DNA of 64,000 nt from Pigmentiphaga sp. (lineage in GTDB: Bacteria > Pseudomonadota > Gammaproteobacteria > Burkholderiales > Burkholderiaceae_B): contig JALOAI010000023.1 of assembly GCA_023228945.1 (NCBI GenBank), forward strand, positions 1 to 64,000, written 5' to 3'. This document shows, piece after piece, positions 49,912 through 59,058 of the stretch. Each line of letters opens with the position of its first letter. The stretch's first letter is position 1. The notes under the pieces are model-generated. The model made no database searches, was not told the DNA's origin, and worked only from the letters and a program-made list of their open reading frames with translations. Both the position numbers and the translations under genes were made by a program.

Positions 49912-50811
49912 ATGCCCTCGGTCTCCAAGCTCGGTCTCCTGTCCTCCCTCCTCGTGCTGGCCGGTTGCGCCACGCCCGTGCTGCAACAGCGCGTACCGGT
50001 TGCCAGCGAACCTCCCGGGGCCCTGGCGCGCGACGACAGCGGCAGCAGTTGCCGCACGCCCTGCGCCCTGGATCTCGATCGCAACCGGGATCACATCGTC
50101 ATGCTCGAGCTGGCCGACTACGAAAGCCAGGACGTCGTGGTGCGGCGCCAGTACCGCACCGCCGACGTCCTGCTGTCGGCCATCAACTCCGGCCTCAATT
50201 CGGCCCGCACGTTCAACAACGCCAGTTGGGCCCTGCAAAGCGGGATCAACGCCAAGAATGCACAAGAGCAAAGCGGCGCGGCCTACGATCTCGAACCCTC
50301 GGTGATCAGCGTACGTCTGCGTCCTCAGGGCAGTCTTGCCTCACCGGCCACACCCGCCCCCGCCCAGGGCGCCCTGGCGGCGCCGGCCCAGCTGATCGCC
50401 CTGCTCGCGCGCAACGACCAGAACATGCTCGAGCAAGCCCTCGAGCGCTCCGCTTCCGGGCAGGCCACCGCCTGGGATAACGTTGAACGCGGCTTGCGGT
50501 TCTCGGTCGTCCCGGACAACGTCGAACTGCGCGACGGGCAGGTCGTGCGGCCGTTCACCCTGTCGGTGAACCGGCAAGGCCAGTGGTCGTCGGGGCGCTA
50601 TCTGGCGACGCGGGTAGGCCGCGCCGAATGGCAGGTGCTGACTTCGGGCCTTCCGGCCCCCGGCGCGGCGGCAAGCATGCCAGCCCAGGCGCCGTGGCCG
50701 CAGGCGCCCGTCCTGCCTCTGGGAGATGCCAACTTCGCCCCTGTCCCCAGCGGCGAGGCATCCGGCCAAAGTGGGGTGGATGTTTCGCCGGGGACTCCGC
50801 GCTCGTTTTGA
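49912..50811 (+). CDS. lipoprotein of unknown function
   Basis: The 299-residue protein starts MPSVSKLGLLSSLLVLAGC, with the lipobox LAGC placing the acylated Cys at residue 19. The early part resembles a PEGA-like surface segment (VPVASEPPGALARDDSGSSC, RTPCALDLDRNRDHIVMLEL). The middle mentions no known motif and the C-terminus is Pro/Ala-rich. A frame start at 49876 is unlikely because it would bury the signal. It is not linked to the M20 gene by function as far as I can tell. Confidence 0.75.
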   Translation: MPSVSKLGLLSSLLVLAGCATPVLQQRVPVASEPPGALARDDSGSSCRTPCALDLDRNRDHIVMLELADYESQDVVVRRQYRTADVLLSAINSGLNSARTFNNASWALQSGINAKNAQEQSGAAYDLEPSVISVRLRPQGSLASPATPAPAQGALAAPAQLIALLARNDQNMLEQALERSASGQATAWDNVERGLRFSVVPDNVELRDGQVVRPFTLSVNRQGQWSSGRYLATRVGRAEWQVLTSGLPAPGAAASMPAQAPWPQAPVLPLGDANFAPVPSGEASGQSGVDVSPGTPRSF

Positions 50812-50868
50812 CGCCTTGTCCGTTGCCTCCAAGGCTGCGCGCCACCGATCGGAGGGGCCGCCTCGGGG

Positions 50869-51855
50869 TCAGGGTTGATTGGCCTGCTTGGCCTGGGTAG
50901 CACGTTCGGCTTCGACGCGCATTTGTTCGTCAAAGGCTTCTGACGAGCTGGGTGCGATCTCGAAGCCGAGCTTCTGCACCGCCTCGGTCACGCGCGGCAC
51001 CGCCGCGGCCTGCGCCACTTCGCGATTCAGGCGTTGCACGATGTTCGCCGGGGTGCCTTCCGGCACCACGAAGCCGTACCACACCAGCGACTCATACCCG
51101 GGCAGGCTGGCCGCTTCCGCCATCGTCGGAACGCCAGGCAAGGCCAGCGTTGGCTCGGGCGAAGCCACCGCCAGTGCGCGCACCTGTCCGGCCTGGACGT
51201 TGCCCAGCGAGGTGGATTGCACGGTGTAGTACATGTCCACCGTCCCGGCGATCATATCGGTGAGCGCCTGCGCGTTGCTGCGATAGGGAATCTCGCGGAT
51301 GTCCAGATCCAATCGACGCTTGAGCCCCTCCATCTCGAGCTGGCTCGGGGTTCCGGGGCCGGAAGACGCATAGGTGAGTTCGCCGGGATTGTCTTTGGCG
51401 TAGGCGATCAGTTCGGCCATGGTTTTCGCGGGCAGGCCGGCATGCACTGTCAGCGCCAGCGGATTGACCGCCAGCCGCGACACCGCGGCGAAATCCTGGA
51501 TGGGATCGTAGGAGGTGTTGTTTTGCATGATCGGCCCCACCACGAAGGGCGTGGTGGCCACCAGCATGCTATAGCCATCGGCGGGCAGCTTGGCCGCGTA
51601 AGCCGACCCTATCATGCCGCCGGCGCCTTCGCGGTTCTCGACGACCACCGGCACGCCCATTTGCTCGGACAATTGCTGGGCAAACACCCGGGCGATGGCA
51701 TCCACGCCGCTGCCTGCGCTGAAGGGCGCGACGATGCGCAACGCCTTGGTCGGAAACTCAGCCTCGCTGGCCTGAACGCAGGTCAGGGCCGACAGCAGCG
51801 TCGCGCCTCCTGCCAATCGCAGCCAATGCCGTCTCGAATATGGGGTATTCATCAT
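50869..51855 (-). CDS. Bug-family periplasmic solute-binding protein
   Basis: The 328-residue protein has a twin-Arg-like start (MMNTPYSRRHWLRLAGGATL) and the Bug core FPTKALRIVAPFSAGSGVDA, VVVENREGAGGMIGSAYAAK, LTYASSGPGTPSQLEMEGLK and EIPYRSNAQALTDMIAGTVD. GAGGAG precedes ATG 51855. It is the last gene of the acyl-CoA operon, 113 bases after the dehydrogenase gene. It probably binds the acid consumed by that pathway; no TctAB permease is present in the window. Confidence 0.94.
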   Translation of the reverse strand: MMNTPYSRRHWLRLAGGATLLSALTCVQASEAEFPTKALRIVAPFSAGSGVDAIARVFAQQLSEQMGVPVVVENREGAGGMIGSAYAAKLPADGYSMLVATTPFVVGPIMQNNTSYDPIQDFAAVSRLAVNPLALTVHAGLPAKTMAELIAYAKDNPGELTYASSGPGTPSQLEMEGLKRRLDLDIREIPYRSNAQALTDMIAGTVDMYYTVQSTSLGNVQAGQVRALAVASPEPTLALPGVPTMAEAASLPGYESLVWYGFVVPEGTPANIVQRLNREVAQAAAVPRVTEAVQKLGFEIAPSSSEAFDEQMRVEAERATQAKQANQP

Positions 51856-51968
51856 CTTGCTCTCCTCGTTGTCATTCCAATCAGGCCCCTTCAGGGGCAT
51901 TGGGTTGGCCTCGCGCGACGACGGAGCCGCCGTCGCGCGAGGCCATCTTCGTGGTTGGCGCCGCCGCG

Positions 51969-53117
51969 TCAGGGGCGCGCGTCGGGGCGTGTCGAAGCGT
52001 CGCCACCGGCGCGATCCTCCAGCGCCCGCAGCAGCCGCTCCCGGTGCGCCGTGGGCGGCCCCAGCAGTTCGGCGTTGCAGCGTGCCCGCTTGTAGTAAAG
52101 GTGGTTCTTCATCTCCCAGGTGAAACCGATGGCGCCGAAGATCTGGATACTGCGGTGCGTGGCCTCGCGATAGGCGTCACTGGCGTAGCTTTGCGCCATG
52201 GCCGCCGCCACGCGGGCTTCGTCGGGGCTGTCCGACAAAGCCCAGGCGGCATACAGCACCGCTGTCGAGGCGCACTCGGATTGAGCCAACATGTCCGCCA
52301 GATCGTGTTTGATGGCCTGGTAGGCGCCGATCGGCCGGCCAAAAGCCACTCGTTCCTTGGCATACTCCACGGTGTCGTCGAGCACCTCCTGCAGCCCTCC
52401 GGCGCTTTCCGCCGCCAGCATCAGGCTCAGGCGATCGCGTATCCAAGGCCAGGTGTCCGCGGCATCGATCTCGAGCGGCTCGCCTGGCGTGGCGTTGAAG
52501 TGAAGATGGGCGACATGCCGCGTGGGATCGCGCCATGCCAGGGGCTCGATCGTCATGCCCGCGGCGTGGCGATCCACCAGGAAAAAACGCTCGCGGCCTT
52601 CGTGGTTGGCCGCCACCACGAAATGATCGGCCACCGTCGCATCCACCACGAATCCGCTGGAGCCATCGAGGCGTACGCCGTCCGCCTGCGTGACGGCCAG
52701 CACGGTGCGCCCGACGGGATCGTAGCTGCCCTCCCGGCTCGCCGCGGCCAGTGCGAACGTTGCGCCGCCTTCGGCAATCACCGGTAGCCAGGCTTGCTTC
52801 TGCGCCTCGCTGCCTGCCGCCATCAGGGCCCAACTGCCCGCCAGCGTCCCGAACAGCGGCGACGGCGCCAGAAAGCGACCACATTCTTTGACGATCAAGG
52901 CAAGGTCGACCATCGACATCCCGAGCCCGCCGTAGGCTTCGGGCACGACCAGGCTGGGCCACCCCAACTCCACCAGTTTCGGCCACAGACGGTCGTAGCC
53001 GGCCTCGCGGACCGTGGCGCCGGGCATCAGCAGCGGCTGCAGATCCACTTCTTTGCGCAGAAAAGCCTGCGCGGTATCCCGCAGGAGAATGTGGTCGTCA
53101 TTCAAGGCGAAGTTCAT
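51969..53117 (-). CDS. acyl-CoA dehydrogenase (subunit-type, alpha2beta2-like)
   Basis: The 382-residue flavoenzyme begins MNFALNDDHILLRDTAQAFL and has FGRPIGAYQAIKHDLADMLA and the C-terminal QIFGAIGFTWEMKNHLYYKRA with a Glu in the position used as base in many FadE-type subunits. ATG 53117 overlaps the stop of the other dehydrogenase (ATGA). Paired genes of this kind often make heterotetramers in steroid or branched-acid breakdown. The order in the operon fits an alpha,beta-desaturation step. I cannot tell the acyl group. Confidence 0.9.
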   Translation of the reverse strand: MNFALNDDHILLRDTAQAFLRKEVDLQPLLMPGATVREAGYDRLWPKLVELGWPSLVVPEAYGGLGMSMVDLALIVKECGRFLAPSPLFGTLAGSWALMAAGSEAQKQAWLPVIAEGGATFALAAASREGSYDPVGRTVLAVTQADGVRLDGSSGFVVDATVADHFVVAANHEGRERFFLVDRHAAGMTIEPLAWRDPTRHVAHLHFNATPGEPLEIDAADTWPWIRDRLSLMLAAESAGGLQEVLDDTVEYAKERVAFGRPIGAYQAIKHDLADMLAQSECASTAVLYAAWALSDSPDEARVAAAMAQSYASDAYREATHRSIQIFGAIGFTWEMKNHLYYKRARCNAELLGPPTAHRERLLRALEDRAGGDASTRPDARP

Positions 53118-54334
53118 GCCCGGCCTCCTTCGGCAGCCGGCGCCGGGACCGCGCCGGGCGCGAGCTGCGCCCATGGCGTATGGCGAGTCGGGTCTTTATC
53201 GCGCGGCAAACCCAGAATGCGCTCGGCTACCACGTTCTTCAGGATCTCCTGCGTGCCGACCCCCAGCGTGACCGCCGGGCTCCACCAATAGGCATGGTCC
53301 CAGTTCGAATAGGGGCCCCGCTCGGCCTTCGAGACCGGTAGCACCCGGCGATCCTTCACCATGCCGGCGACTCCCTGGCTACGCTTGGCGAGGTCCAGCA
53401 CACGCTGTCCATGAGGCGCGGCGACCATCTTGCGCACCGCGCCCTCGGGGCCGGCCGTGCGAGCATTCATGCGATCGCTCAGCGAGCGGAACGCCAGCAG
53501 GCGCAAGATTTCGCCCTCGATATACAGGCGCGCCGCTTCGTCTCGCAGCGCCGGATCGGCGAGACGGCCCGACGCCATGAGGCCTTCGAGCAGCTCGCGC
53601 GCCGACGGCCCCGAACCCCAGATGACGCCGGGACGCGACAAGGCCACCCGCTCGGTCTGCAATTGCTGCATGCAGATCTTCCAGCCATCGCCTTCCTGTC
53701 CGAGCAGCCGCTCGGCCGGCACGATGACATTGTCGAAGAAGACCTCGTTGTATTCGCTTGCTTCGCCGGTCATGTCGATGATGGGGCGAATCGTGATGCC
53801 GGGGCTTTTCATGTCCACCAGGAATTGCGATAGCCCGGCATGCTTGGGCACGCTGGGATCGGTGCGCGCCACCAGCACCCCGATCTCCGCCTTGTCGGCC
53901 AGCGACGTCCACATCTTCTGACCCCGGATCACATAATGATCGCCCTGCCTGACTGCGGTGGTACGCAGCGCGCCAACGTCCGACCCCGCCGAGGGCTCGC
54001 TGAACAGCATGCACCAGATCTCTTCGCAAGCCAGGGCCGGAGGCAGGAACCGCTGCTGCTGCTCCGGCGTGCCGAAGCGCAGCAAGGATTGGCCGCAGTT
54101 GTTGATCGGGACGGGATTACGATGGTGCGGCGCGCGCACCCCGGCGCGAGCCAGTTCATCGTCAACGATAATCTGTTGCTCGGGACCGGCATCCAGGCCC
54201 CAGGGCCGTGGCCAATGCGGAACGGCGTAGCCTCGCTCGTAGAGATCGCGATAGCTGCGGTCCGGGTGGCTGGCCAGCCACTCCCGGACTTCCAGGCGCC
54301 GAGGGTCATCCTCGGCCGGCAGACTGAAATCCAT
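53114..54334 (-). CDS. acyl-CoA dehydrogenase
   Basis: The 406-residue flavoenzyme has the FAD-binding region LFSEPSAGSDVGALRTTAVR, GQKMWTSLADKAEIGVLVAR and C-terminal AYWWSPAVTLGVGTQEILKN. The start MDFSLPAEDDPRRLEVREWL (ATG 54334) is typical of the large subunit of paired dehydrogenases. It overlaps the next dehydrogenase gene by 4 bases and follows the enoyl-CoA hydratase gene after 89 bases. Confidence 0.92.
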   Translation of the reverse strand: MDFSLPAEDDPRRLEVREWLASHPDRSYRDLYERGYAVPHWPRPWGLDAGPEQQIIVDDELARAGVRAPHHRNPVPINNCGQSLLRFGTPEQQQRFLPPALACEEIWCMLFSEPSAGSDVGALRTTAVRQGDHYVIRGQKMWTSLADKAEIGVLVARTDPSVPKHAGLSQFLVDMKSPGITIRPIIDMTGEASEYNEVFFDNVIVPAERLLGQEGDGWKICMQQLQTERVALSRPGVIWGSGPSARELLEGLMASGRLADPALRDEAARLYIEGEILRLLAFRSLSDRMNARTAGPEGAVRKMVAAPHGQRVLDLAKRSQGVAGMVKDRRVLPVSKAERGPYSNWDHAYWWSPAVTLGVGTQEILKNVVAERILGLPRDKDPTRHTPWAQLAPGAVPAPAAEGGRA

Positions 54335-54423
54335 GGATGCTCCTGAAGTCTCGGAATTGCTGTCGGTTGAAGGCGCCCGCCGATGGCGGAAGGCAGGCAG
54401 GCGGTGTGCCGCCCAGGCTCGCG

Positions 54424-55299
54424 CTACTTGCCATCGCCGTCTTCGCGGTAGAACGCATCACGCTGGTGGATGTGAGCTCCCACGCCATGCACGCCGCGCT
54501 CTTTCATGAAGTTGAACTCACCTGGCTCGTAGCGCACGTTGGTCGCCAGGGTATGCAGCAAATGTCCATACGCGAACTGCCCATGCACGCCGAGCGATTG
54601 CAACGCCAGATTGGTGGCAGCCTTGCCCAGTGCGACGCCGTCGCGCGGCAGGCGAACGATGCGTTCCGCCCAGGCCTCGCCCCTGGCCTCGAGCTCGGCC
54701 AGAGGCACCACCTTGTTCACCAGGCCCGCCTCCTTGGCTTCCTGGGCGGACCAGATCTCCGCCAACAGCAGTAGCTCGCGTGCCTTGCGCGCGCCCAAAG
54801 TCATGATCTCCCAGGCATCGAAGTACGCCGCTCCCGACAGCCCCAGCGTCTGCTCCGGATGGCCGAGCCTGGCGGTATCGGCCGCGATCACCAGGTCGCA
54901 AGACTCCGCCAGATAGAGACCTCCGCCCAGGCAATAGCCCTTGACCCACGCCAACGTGGGCTTGAGCGAGGTGAAAATACGCTGGTAGCGCTCGATATAG
55001 GCTTTGTCGTAGCGCAGCCGGGCGCGCTGGCTGGGACGGCGCCGGCGGCCCTCGGCCTCGGAGTCATCGCGATACTGGTTGCCGACTTCCGAGAGATCAT
55101 GGCCAGCGCAGAAATCGTCGCCCGAGCTTCGCAACACCACGACGCGAACATCATCGTCGCTCTCGGCACGGTCGTAGCAACGCATCAGCTCGGCCCACAT
55201 GGCCTCGCTCATGGCGTTCTTTTTCTCGGGCCGATTGAGCGTGATGTAGCCGCGGCCATCCCGGGCGTGATATTGGACCAGGTCGGATACGCAGGTCAT
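54424..55299 (-). CDS. enoyl-CoA hydratase/isomerase-family protein (crotonase fold)
   Basis: The 291-residue crotonase has YITLNRPEKKNAMSEAMWAE, the oxyanion motif SSGDDFCAGHDLSEVG and KGYCLGGGLYLAESCDLVIA. A charged, Arg-rich insert (RDDSEAEGRRRRPSQRARLR) lies after the first motif and the C-terminus is longer than usual. ATG 55299 overlaps the CoA-transferase stop by 4 bases. It probably hydrates or otherwise processes an unsaturated CoA ester made by the neighbouring dehydrogenases. Confidence 0.9.
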   Translation of the reverse strand: MTCVSDLVQYHARDGRGYITLNRPEKKNAMSEAMWAELMRCYDRAESDDDVRVVVLRSSGDDFCAGHDLSEVGNQYRDDSEAEGRRRRPSQRARLRYDKAYIERYQRIFTSLKPTLAWVKGYCLGGGLYLAESCDLVIAADTARLGHPEQTLGLSGAAYFDAWEIMTLGARKARELLLLAEIWSAQEAKEAGLVNKVVPLAELEARGEAWAERIVRLPRDGVALGKAATNLALQSLGVHGQFAYGHLLHTLATNVRYEPGEFNFMKERGVHGVGAHIHQRDAFYREDGDGK

Positions 55300-56480
55300 T
55301 GAAAAGTCTCCGGAAGGGTAAAGCCGTACTCGGCGGCGACTTCGGCGGTATGCTCGCCCAGGCGCGGAGGCGGCCGACGGATGCTGACGGGGTGGGTCTC
55401 GAGGCGAATCGGCGTGCGCAACAGCTCCAGCTCACCAACACTGGGATGCTCGATACTCTCGATCAACGTCCGCCGTATTTCGGCGTCGGAAAATACGTCG
55501 GGAAAGTCACGCACGACGGAAAACAGCACATCCGCCTCGACCAGCAGCCGCAGCCAGGTATCCAGCGGGTGCCGTGCGATCGATTCGGCGATCAGGCCAT
55601 CCAGCACGTCCCGGTTCTTGAGGCGGTCGGCATTGGTGGCGAAGCGGGCATCCTGCGCCAGTTCTTCGCGGCCTATCGCGGCCAGCAAATTGAGCCAATA
55701 TTTATCGTTGTGCGCCACCACCATCACATACCGTTCATCCTGGGTGGCATAGGTGTTCCAGGGCGCCAGTTGAAAGTGGGCATTGCCCAGGCGCTCCGGT
55801 GTACGTCCCGTAGAAAAATAGAACTGCTCGCGCGGCACCATCGAAAACACGGTCGCATCGAGCATGGACACTTCCACGCGCTGGCCGATGCCAGTTTGCT
55901 CGCGCGCGCGCAAGGCGCCCAGGATGCCGATGGCGCCAAACAACGGCGGTACGAAGTCGGACATCAGCAGGCCGGTCTTCAATGGCCCGCTATCGGGAGT
56001 GCCCGTGAGCTGCATCAGCCCCGACATCGCCTGGATGACGGGATCAAGCGCCGGCCGATCCCGGTAGGCGCCGTCGCTGCCGAAACCCGATAGCCCGCAG
56101 TAGATCAATCCCGGATTGGTTTGCCGCAGCATCTCGAAGCCCAGCCCCAGCCGCTCCATCGTTCCCGGACGGAAGTTCTCCACCAGTACGTCCACCTGGG
56201 CGGCCAATGCCTTGAGGGCCGCGATCCCGTCAGCTGTTTTGAGATCGAGCACGACCCCGCGCTTATTGCGGTTCATGCTCAGGTAGTAATCACTTTCGCC
56301 GCCGGGCCGGTTGACGCCGATATGGCGGGCGGATTCGCCCTCCGGCGGTTCGACCTTGATCACATCGGCGCCCATATCGCCCAGCAAAAGGGTACACAAC
56401 GGCCCCGCCACCATCTGGGTCAGGTCCAGGATGCGGATGCCGTGGAGCACGCCGCTCGGGGAGGATTTGAAATCGCTCAT
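55296..56480 (-). CDS. CaiB/BaiF-family CoA transferase
   Basis: The 394-residue class III CoA transferase has GIRILDLTQMVAGPLCTLLL, GADVIKVEPPEGESAR, DLKTADGIAALKALAAQVDV, VENFRPGTMERLGLG and the active-site Asp segment LLMSDFVPPLFGAIG. ATG 56480 (preceded by AGGAGG with 4-base spacing) is preferred over the adjacent ATG 56483; both overlap the ligase stop. It could pass CoA between the substrate acid and a pathway acyl-CoA, as CaiB does for carnitine. Confidence 0.93.
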   Translation of the reverse strand: MSDFKSSPSGVLHGIRILDLTQMVAGPLCTLLLGDMGADVIKVEPPEGESARHIGVNRPGGESDYYLSMNRNKRGVVLDLKTADGIAALKALAAQVDVLVENFRPGTMERLGLGFEMLRQTNPGLIYCGLSGFGSDGAYRDRPALDPVIQAMSGLMQLTGTPDSGPLKTGLLMSDFVPPLFGAIGILGALRAREQTGIGQRVEVSMLDATVFSMVPREQFYFSTGRTPERLGNAHFQLAPWNTYATQDERYVMVVAHNDKYWLNLLAAIGREELAQDARFATNADRLKNRDVLDGLIAESIARHPLDTWLRLLVEADVLFSVVRDFPDVFSDAEIRRTLIESIEHPSVGELELLRTPIRLETHPVSIRRPPPRLGEHTAEVAAEYGFTLPETFQ

Positions 56481-58066
56481 CATGCCTCCTCGGGCCATTC
56501 GTCGGTCAGTTGTCGCTTGAGTACCTTGCCGGTGGCGTTGGTGGGTAAAGCGTCGCGGCGCAGCCACCAACGAGAAGGGACCTCGAACTTGGCCAGATGC
56601 GCCAGCGCATGCTCGCGCAGCGCGTCGGCCGTGGCTTGCGCTCCCGGCCGGAACACCACCACAGCCGCGACTTCCTCGCCGAGATCGGCGTGCGGCAGCG
56701 GCACCACCGCGGCCTCCGCCACCGCGGGATGGGTGCGCAGGCAACGCTCGACGTGCGCGCTGGCCACGTTCTCGCCGCCGCGGATGATCATGTCTTTGGC
56801 GCGTCCCACCACATAAAGCCGGCCCTCGTCATCAAAGCGGCCCAGGTCGCCCGAAGCGATCCAGCCCTCGGCATCGCCGATCGGCGTGGGATCGCCGAGA
56901 TAGCCGGTCGTCGCGCTGGCCGAGCGCACCTGGATCTCGCCCACGCCTTCGGCGTTGGGAGCGGCAATGCGGATCTCCGCCGCCGGCAATGGCCGCCCCA
57001 CGCAGCCGGGACGGCCTTCCACATCGGCGCTGACGCCGGTGGCCACGACGCCGGTTTCGGTGAGTCCGTACATGCTGCCCACCCGTTTGCCGGAGGCGGG
57101 AAAGCAGGCCTTGACCTGTGCCCGCAGTTCGTAGGGAATGGGCGCGCCACCCATCTGGATGCTGGCAACACTCGAGGTATCGAAGCTGGCAAACTCGGGA
57201 TGCATCACGACTCGCGACACCATGGTCGGCACACTGCCCCAGGCACGGACTTTTTCGTCTTGCATAAGCTGGAGCACCTCGACGGGATCGAAACGCCCAC
57301 GGAGAAACACGATGCGGCCTCCCGTGAGCAGCGTCATCAACGAGATCTGCATACCGCCCTGATGGAACAAAGGCATGGTGACCAGGTTCACGGTGCCCGG
57401 GTGCGTATCGTCGAGGTCGTCCGGGAGCCGCCCGGTCATGCGCAACAAGTTATGGATGTTCGCGATCACCGCGCGATGCGACATCATCGCGCCCTTGGCC
57501 TGCCCGGTCGTCCCCGAACTGAAGATCACCACGGCGCAGGCTTCCTCCGCAACGGGATCCACCCGCAAGGCGACATCCTCACCGGCGTCGACGATGCCGC
57601 GCAGCTCGGAGAACAGCAGCGTGTCGCAAGACACCCGCAGCGTTGCCTCGGGCATCCGCTCGCGGATCAGCAGGCGCGGCCGGGTAAGGTGCAGCGCGGA
57701 TTGGGTTTCCAACTCGCTCCACCAGGCATTGCCCAGCGCCACCGTTGCGCCTATGCATTGCAGCGCCCAGAACGCCACCACCCATTCGATATGGTTGAAG
57801 CCCTGCAACAGGACCGTATCGCCGGGGCGTACGCCGCGCTGCCGCAACGTCTCGGCCACGCGGGCCACGGCGGCCAGATGGTCTTTTCCGGTAAGCCGGC
57901 GTTCGCCTTGTACCAGCAAAACGCGGTCGTCCCAACGCTGCGCATCGATCAACAGATCCGATAGCGCGCGCGGCCGGTCGCGGTATACCTGGCAAGGATG
58001 GCCACCCAGGATCTCCCGCACAATGTCGGTGCCCCAGCGACGCTCGATGACGGTCTCGGGCATCAT
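56480..58066 (-). CDS. AMP-dependent acyl-CoA synthetase/ligase
   Basis: The 528-residue ANL enzyme activates a carboxylic acid to its CoA ester via an acyl-AMP. It has the P-loop VIFSSGTTGQAKGAMMSH, MYGLTETGVVATG, the A8 region GWIASGDLGRFDDEGRLYVV and GRAKDMIIRGGENV, and the A10 Lys in NATGKVLKRQLTD. ATG 58066 overlaps the stop of the first hydratase gene by 4 bases. As second gene of the operon it would start the pathway. The acid is unknown. Confidence 0.94.
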   Translation of the reverse strand: MMPETVIERRWGTDIVREILGGHPCQVYRDRPRALSDLLIDAQRWDDRVLLVQGERRLTGKDHLAAVARVAETLRQRGVRPGDTVLLQGFNHIEWVVAFWALQCIGATVALGNAWWSELETQSALHLTRPRLLIRERMPEATLRVSCDTLLFSELRGIVDAGEDVALRVDPVAEEACAVVIFSSGTTGQAKGAMMSHRAVIANIHNLLRMTGRLPDDLDDTHPGTVNLVTMPLFHQGGMQISLMTLLTGGRIVFLRGRFDPVEVLQLMQDEKVRAWGSVPTMVSRVVMHPEFASFDTSSVASIQMGGAPIPYELRAQVKACFPASGKRVGSMYGLTETGVVATGVSADVEGRPGCVGRPLPAAEIRIAAPNAEGVGEIQVRSASATTGYLGDPTPIGDAEGWIASGDLGRFDDEGRLYVVGRAKDMIIRGGENVASAHVERCLRTHPAVAEAAVVPLPHADLGEEVAAVVVFRPGAQATADALREHALAHLAKFEVPSRWWLRRDALPTNATGKVLKRQLTDEWPEEA

Positions 58067-58908
58067 GCGACGGCTCCAAGGCCCGGGAAGCGCGGCGGTC
58101 GGTTCTCCCCCATGGCACGGATGGCTTCCTTGAAGTCCGGCTCGCGCATCAGCTGTCCCAGCTTCTGCTTGGAATCCTCGACGCAGGCGCCCACATCGTT
58201 TGCCATCAGCTCCGCATAGAGCTGGCGTTTCGTTACCAGGGCGGCCTGCGGCGATACCGTTCTGGCCACCGACTTCGCGATGCCGGCGATGGCGTCGTCG
58301 AACTCGTCAGGCGCGATCACGCCATTGAGAAAGCCCATCGCCAGGGCTTCTTCCGCCGTAAAGATACGACCGGTGAGCAGGATGTCGGCCGCATGGGTGA
58401 CGCCGACCAGGCGCGGAAGCAGCCAGCCCAGCCCGTACTCGGCCGGCAGGCCGATGCGCGCCGCCACCGTCGTGAACTTGGCGCCAGCCACCGCATAGCG
58501 CAGGTCGCAAAAGCCCGCCAGCGCGACGGCGATGCCCGCGCAAGCGCCGTTGATGGCGGCAATCACGGGTTTGCGCATGCCCCAGTGCCATACCAGATCG
58601 TGATCGAACTCCGGCCGCACGCCATAGCCCGGCTGGGCCGCCGTGGCAGACCCGACGGTGGCTTCGTAGTCGCGGTCTTCCGCGGCGTAGAAATCCAGCG
58701 CCTTGAAATCCGCGCCCACACAAAACTGCTTGCCCGCACCGCGCACGACGATGACCCGAACTGCCGGATCGGCGTCCAGCCTCGCCATGATGTGGCGATA
58801 CTCCTGATTCAAACGCGCCGTCCAGGAGTTTCCCCGGCCAGGACGATTGAAACGCACGGTCGCAACGCCATCGGCGTCGATCGCACACTCTGTGACTTTG
58901 AGCTCCAA
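58063..58908 (-). CDS. enoyl-CoA hydratase/isomerase-family protein, first gene of operon
   Basis: The 281-residue crotonase has ATVRFNRPGRGNSWTARLNQ, the oxyanion motifs GAGKQFCVGADFKALD and NGACAGIAVALAGFCDLRYA, and FTAEEALAMGFLNGVI. TTG 58908 with GGGAGAG 5 bases upstream is the best start. Longer in-frame starts (to 58992) would place the operator and promoter inside the gene and are rejected. It is the first gene of the acyl-CoA operon, behind the paired TTGGT-N3-ACCAA operators. Confidence 0.9.
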   Translation of the reverse strand: MELKVTECAIDADGVATVRFNRPGRGNSWTARLNQEYRHIMARLDADPAVRVIVVRGAGKQFCVGADFKALDFYAAEDRDYEATVGSATAAQPGYGVRPEFDHDLVWHWGMRKPVIAAINGACAGIAVALAGFCDLRYAVAGAKFTTVAARIGLPAEYGLGWLLPRLVGVTHAADILLTGRIFTAEEALAMGFLNGVIAPDEFDDAIAGIAKSVARTVSPQAALVTKRQLYAELMANDVGACVEDSKQKLGQLMREPDFKEAIRAMGENRPPRFPGLGAVA

Positions 58909-58924
58909 AACGCTCTCCCGATTT

Positions 58925-58992
58925 TTGGTCCAACCAAGATTTTCCCGAATTCTCTTGCATATGAATAATTTTGTCAATCTTGGTCCAACCAA
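58925..58992. promoter_or_regulatory. divergent promoter region with two GntR/FadR-type operators
   Basis: Two identical copies of TTGGTCCAACCAA (palindrome TTGGT-CCA-ACCAA) lie at 58925-58937 and 58980-58992, 55 bases apart. Between them, on the minus strand, are TTGACA (58977-58972), a 17-base spacer and GAGAAT (58954-58949), a good promoter for the acyl-CoA operon. Site 1 lies just past its start point and site 2 just before its -35. On the plus strand TTGTCA (58971-58976) and AATAAC (58993-58998) may serve the regulator gene, with site 2 filling the spacer. The motif matches FadR-family operators (TGGT-N3-ACCA). Confidence 0.75.
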
Positions 58993-59058
58993 AATAACGA
59001 ACGCAAGTCCTCAGGTCGGGTAAAGTAGGGGAATCTCCCGTCCGCACACTGTCACGCC

